From a virus: DNA of 59,428 bases. The stretch spans positions 1 through 59,428 of the IMG/VR virus record IMGVR_UViG_3300025379_000012; one strand, given 5' to 3'. The notes below the pieces were generated by a model. That model had not been told where the DNA came from. It did not search any database and saw only the letters and a list, made by a program, of their open reading frames with translations. Made by a program: the position numbers and the translations under genes. Of this stretch, positions 58,081 through 59,428 are shown piece after piece (within the stretch, counting starts at the first letter, position 1; each line of letters opens with the position of its first letter).

Positions 58081-59159
58081 GCTTGACACAAGTCCCAAGT
58101 GGGATGCTCCAAACGACAGCGCAGTACTATGGCTTTAAGAACCGTGTAATGAACGGTCAGATGCAAATTGATCAAAGATATTCTGGCGCAGTTCAAAGTC
58201 CCGCTCCTTCTGGTTATTCTGCCGATAGATGGGCTTTGTATAAGTCAGGCTCAGGAACTTGGTCGTATCAGTTGTCAAGTACTGCCCCCGCAGGATTTAG
58301 TTCAAGTATGTTGCTAACAGTAACAGCTACAGAAACTCCTTCCTCTGGTGATTATTTTATTATTCAACAACCGATAGAAGGTTTTACCACATCTGATTTT
58401 AATTGGGGTACTGCTAATGCACAAACGGTAACAGTATCGGCATGGGTTTATTCAAGTGTGACTGGGACATTTAGTGGAGCAATAAGAAATAGTGCAACAA
58501 CACTAAGCTATGCTTTTTCTTACTCAATACCTGTAGCCAATACATGGACGCAGATTAGCGCAACGATTCCTGGTCCAACAACTGGAACATGGGTAGGAGG
58601 AACAAACGGAGTTGGTTTATATCTTGATTTTTGCTTGAGTGCGGGTTCTTCTAATCTAACTGCGGCAGGTTCTTGGACATCAGGAAGTTACATTGGAGCA
58701 ACTGGACAGACTGCTTGGATTTCAACAAGCGGAGCTACTTTTTATGTAACTGGTGTGCAATTAGAAAAAGGAACGCAAGCAACATCTTTTGATTACCGCC
58801 CCATTACTACTGAACTAACTTTGTGTCAAAGATATTATTGGCAAATTATGGTGCTAGGCGGAACGGGCGGAAATTATGCAGGAGTTGCGGCAGGACATTA
58901 TTTTGCAAGTGCAAATGCTCAGTTATATTTAAAATATCCAGTTACTATGAGATCTGCGCCAACTTTTGTTGGAAATACTTTGTTGCTTGCAAGTGGTTCT
59001 GCATCTACTAGCGTAGGATCACCAAATCTTACTTATACAGGTACAGATTCAGCAATGATTCAATATAATTCTTTAACAGCAAGTACTGTTGGTTATGCCG
59101 CAATTCTTTATATTAACAATACTACTAGCGGTTATTTAGCGGCATCCTCGGAGTTATAA
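58077..59159 (+). CDS. Tail fibre / receptor-binding protein, NGAMVIDQR family (copy 3)
   Basis: A 360-residue protein. N-terminal SGMLQTTAQYYGFKNRVMNG is nearly identical to the fibre at 103, including a 42-base exact block (58104-58145). The middle differs. FYVTGVQLEKGTQATSFDYR and LCQRYYWQI follow, and it ends AASSEL. In a circular map this fibre takes the place of the fibre at 103 upstream of the same shaft protein. Confidence 0.8.
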   Translation: MSLTQVPSGMLQTTAQYYGFKNRVMNGQMQIDQRYSGAVQSPAPSGYSADRWALYKSGSGTWSYQLSSTAPAGFSSSMLLTVTATETPSSGDYFIIQQPIEGFTTSDFNWGTANAQTVTVSAWVYSSVTGTFSGAIRNSATTLSYAFSYSIPVANTWTQISATIPGPTTGTWVGGTNGVGLYLDFCLSAGSSNLTAAGSWTSGSYIGATGQTAWISTSGATFYVTGVQLEKGTQATSFDYRPITTELTLCQRYYWQIMVLGGTGGNYAGVAAGHYFASANAQLYLKYPVTMRSAPTFVGNTLLLASGSASTSVGSPNLTYTGTDSAMIQYNSLTASTVGYAAILYINNTTSGYLAASSEL

Positions 59160-59160
59160 A

Positions 59161-59370
59161 ATGTATCAATTGCAATCAACAACTGAAATGTTTCCCAAAA
59201 TTTTATCTGTTACAAGAAGTACAGATACTGCTTGCATCCCATTTGCACCAGACAATACAGACTATGCAAACTTCAAAAAAGACATTCAAAACGGTGTCCA
59301 ATTAAACGATGCTGAAGGTAATCCTATTACTGGATCAGCACTAACAACATTTATGGAGACATTACCATGA
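59161..59370 (+). CDS. Small fibre-partner protein (DNTDY family)
   Basis: A 69-residue protein. The first half (MYQLQSTTEMFPKILSVTRS) is unlike the protein at 1237, while from base 59302 it is identical to it (LNDAEGNPITGSALTTFMET). The switch from different to identical is abrupt. Same genetic position and overlap with the shaft gene as at 1237-1437. Confidence 0.72.
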   Translation: MYQLQSTTEMFPKILSVTRSTDTACIPFAPDNTDYANFKKDIQNGVQLNDAEGNPITGSALTTFMETLP

Positions 59371-59428
59371 GCCAATCCGGATACACTCCTTTGCTGATAT
59401 ACGGAAGTGGTACGTCAACAAATACTCC
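59302..59428 (+). repeat. 127-base exact repeat, right copy at the window end
   Basis: Exact copy of 1369-1495. Its length of exactly 127 and its position at the very end of the window suggest an assembly-graph overlap that closes the genome at about 57.9 kb, rather than a biological terminal repeat, which would also touch base 1. Confidence 0.9.
59367..59428 (+). CDS. 5' end of the fibre shaft-like gene (partial, duplicate of 1434-1495)
   Basis: The first 20 codons (MSQSGYTPLLIYGSGTSTNT) are identical in bases to 1434-1495. The gene runs off the window edge. It is most likely the same locus as 1434-1913 rather than a second gene. Confidence 0.8.
   Translation, partial: MSQSGYTPLLIYGSGTSTNT

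Noticed and set aside
1369-59428. Biological direct terminal repeat of 127 bases
   Set aside because: The left copy is not at base 1 but at 1369, so it cannot be a terminal repeat of this sequence as given.

Overview
The window is almost all of the genome of a tailed double-stranded DNA phage. It carries terminase, portal, scaffold, capsid, tail, internal virion, lysis and replication genes, packed tightly with many 1-4 base ATGA/TAATG overlaps. The nested Rz/Rz1 spanin pair and the GH19 endolysin indicate a Gram-negative host. A P22/SU10-like short-tailed phage is the best fit: large portal, nozzle-like and adaptor-like proteins, four probable ejection proteins ending in a transglycosylase, and no tail tape measure or sheath. 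Host genus cannot be read from the sequence; a freshwater betaproteobacterial host is only a guess from gene style. I see no integrase, DNA or RNA polymerase, tRNA, CRISPR array or insertion sequence.

Layout. 1-3118: end of a receptor-binding array (fibre, small partner protein, shaft protein, propeller-like adhesin). 3166-6095: lysis block (small membrane proteins, lipoprotein, putative holin, Rz/Rz1, GH19 endolysin). 6127-16803: adaptor, structural protein, nozzle-like protein and internal virion proteins, closed by a three-hairpin terminator region. 16893-19297 (minus strand): SSB-like protein, lipoprotein, small membrane protein, PD-(D/E)XK exonuclease, AT-hook protein. 19298-19497: divergent control region. 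19498-23156: Cro-like regulator, ParB-like protein, SF2 helicase, TOPRIM primase. 23157-23650: about 440 bases with strong promoter and terminator signals and several hairpins, which I read as a probable large non-coding RNA. 23660-29952: about two dozen small accessory genes (RuvC-like resolvase, GNAT, HNH, zinc-ribbon proteins, four WVGLT-domain proteins). 29939-42955: TerS, TerL, two polyvalent-type proteins (two ADP-ribosyltransferase-like domains and large polyvalent-associated domains), portal, GroES-like protein, scaffold, head proteins, major capsid protein. 43026-51136: further virion proteins, GG-motif basic proteins and a GIY-YIG endonuclease. 51137-59428: a long array of tail-fibre cassettes, including S74 chaperone and C1q-like types.

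Topology. The last 127 bases (59302-59428) exactly repeat internal bases 1369-1495. The simplest reading is a circularly permuted or circularly assembled genome of about 57.9 kb (1369-59301), in which 1-1368 is an alternative receptor-binding branch present in the population.

The most unusual features are: a 13-base near-palindrome (GCGATT-S-AATCGC) present eight times around the genome, in one case inside the gene for the ParB-like protein; the structured non-coding RNA; a private promoter motif used four times; and several short peptide motifs shared between otherwise unrelated phage proteins.
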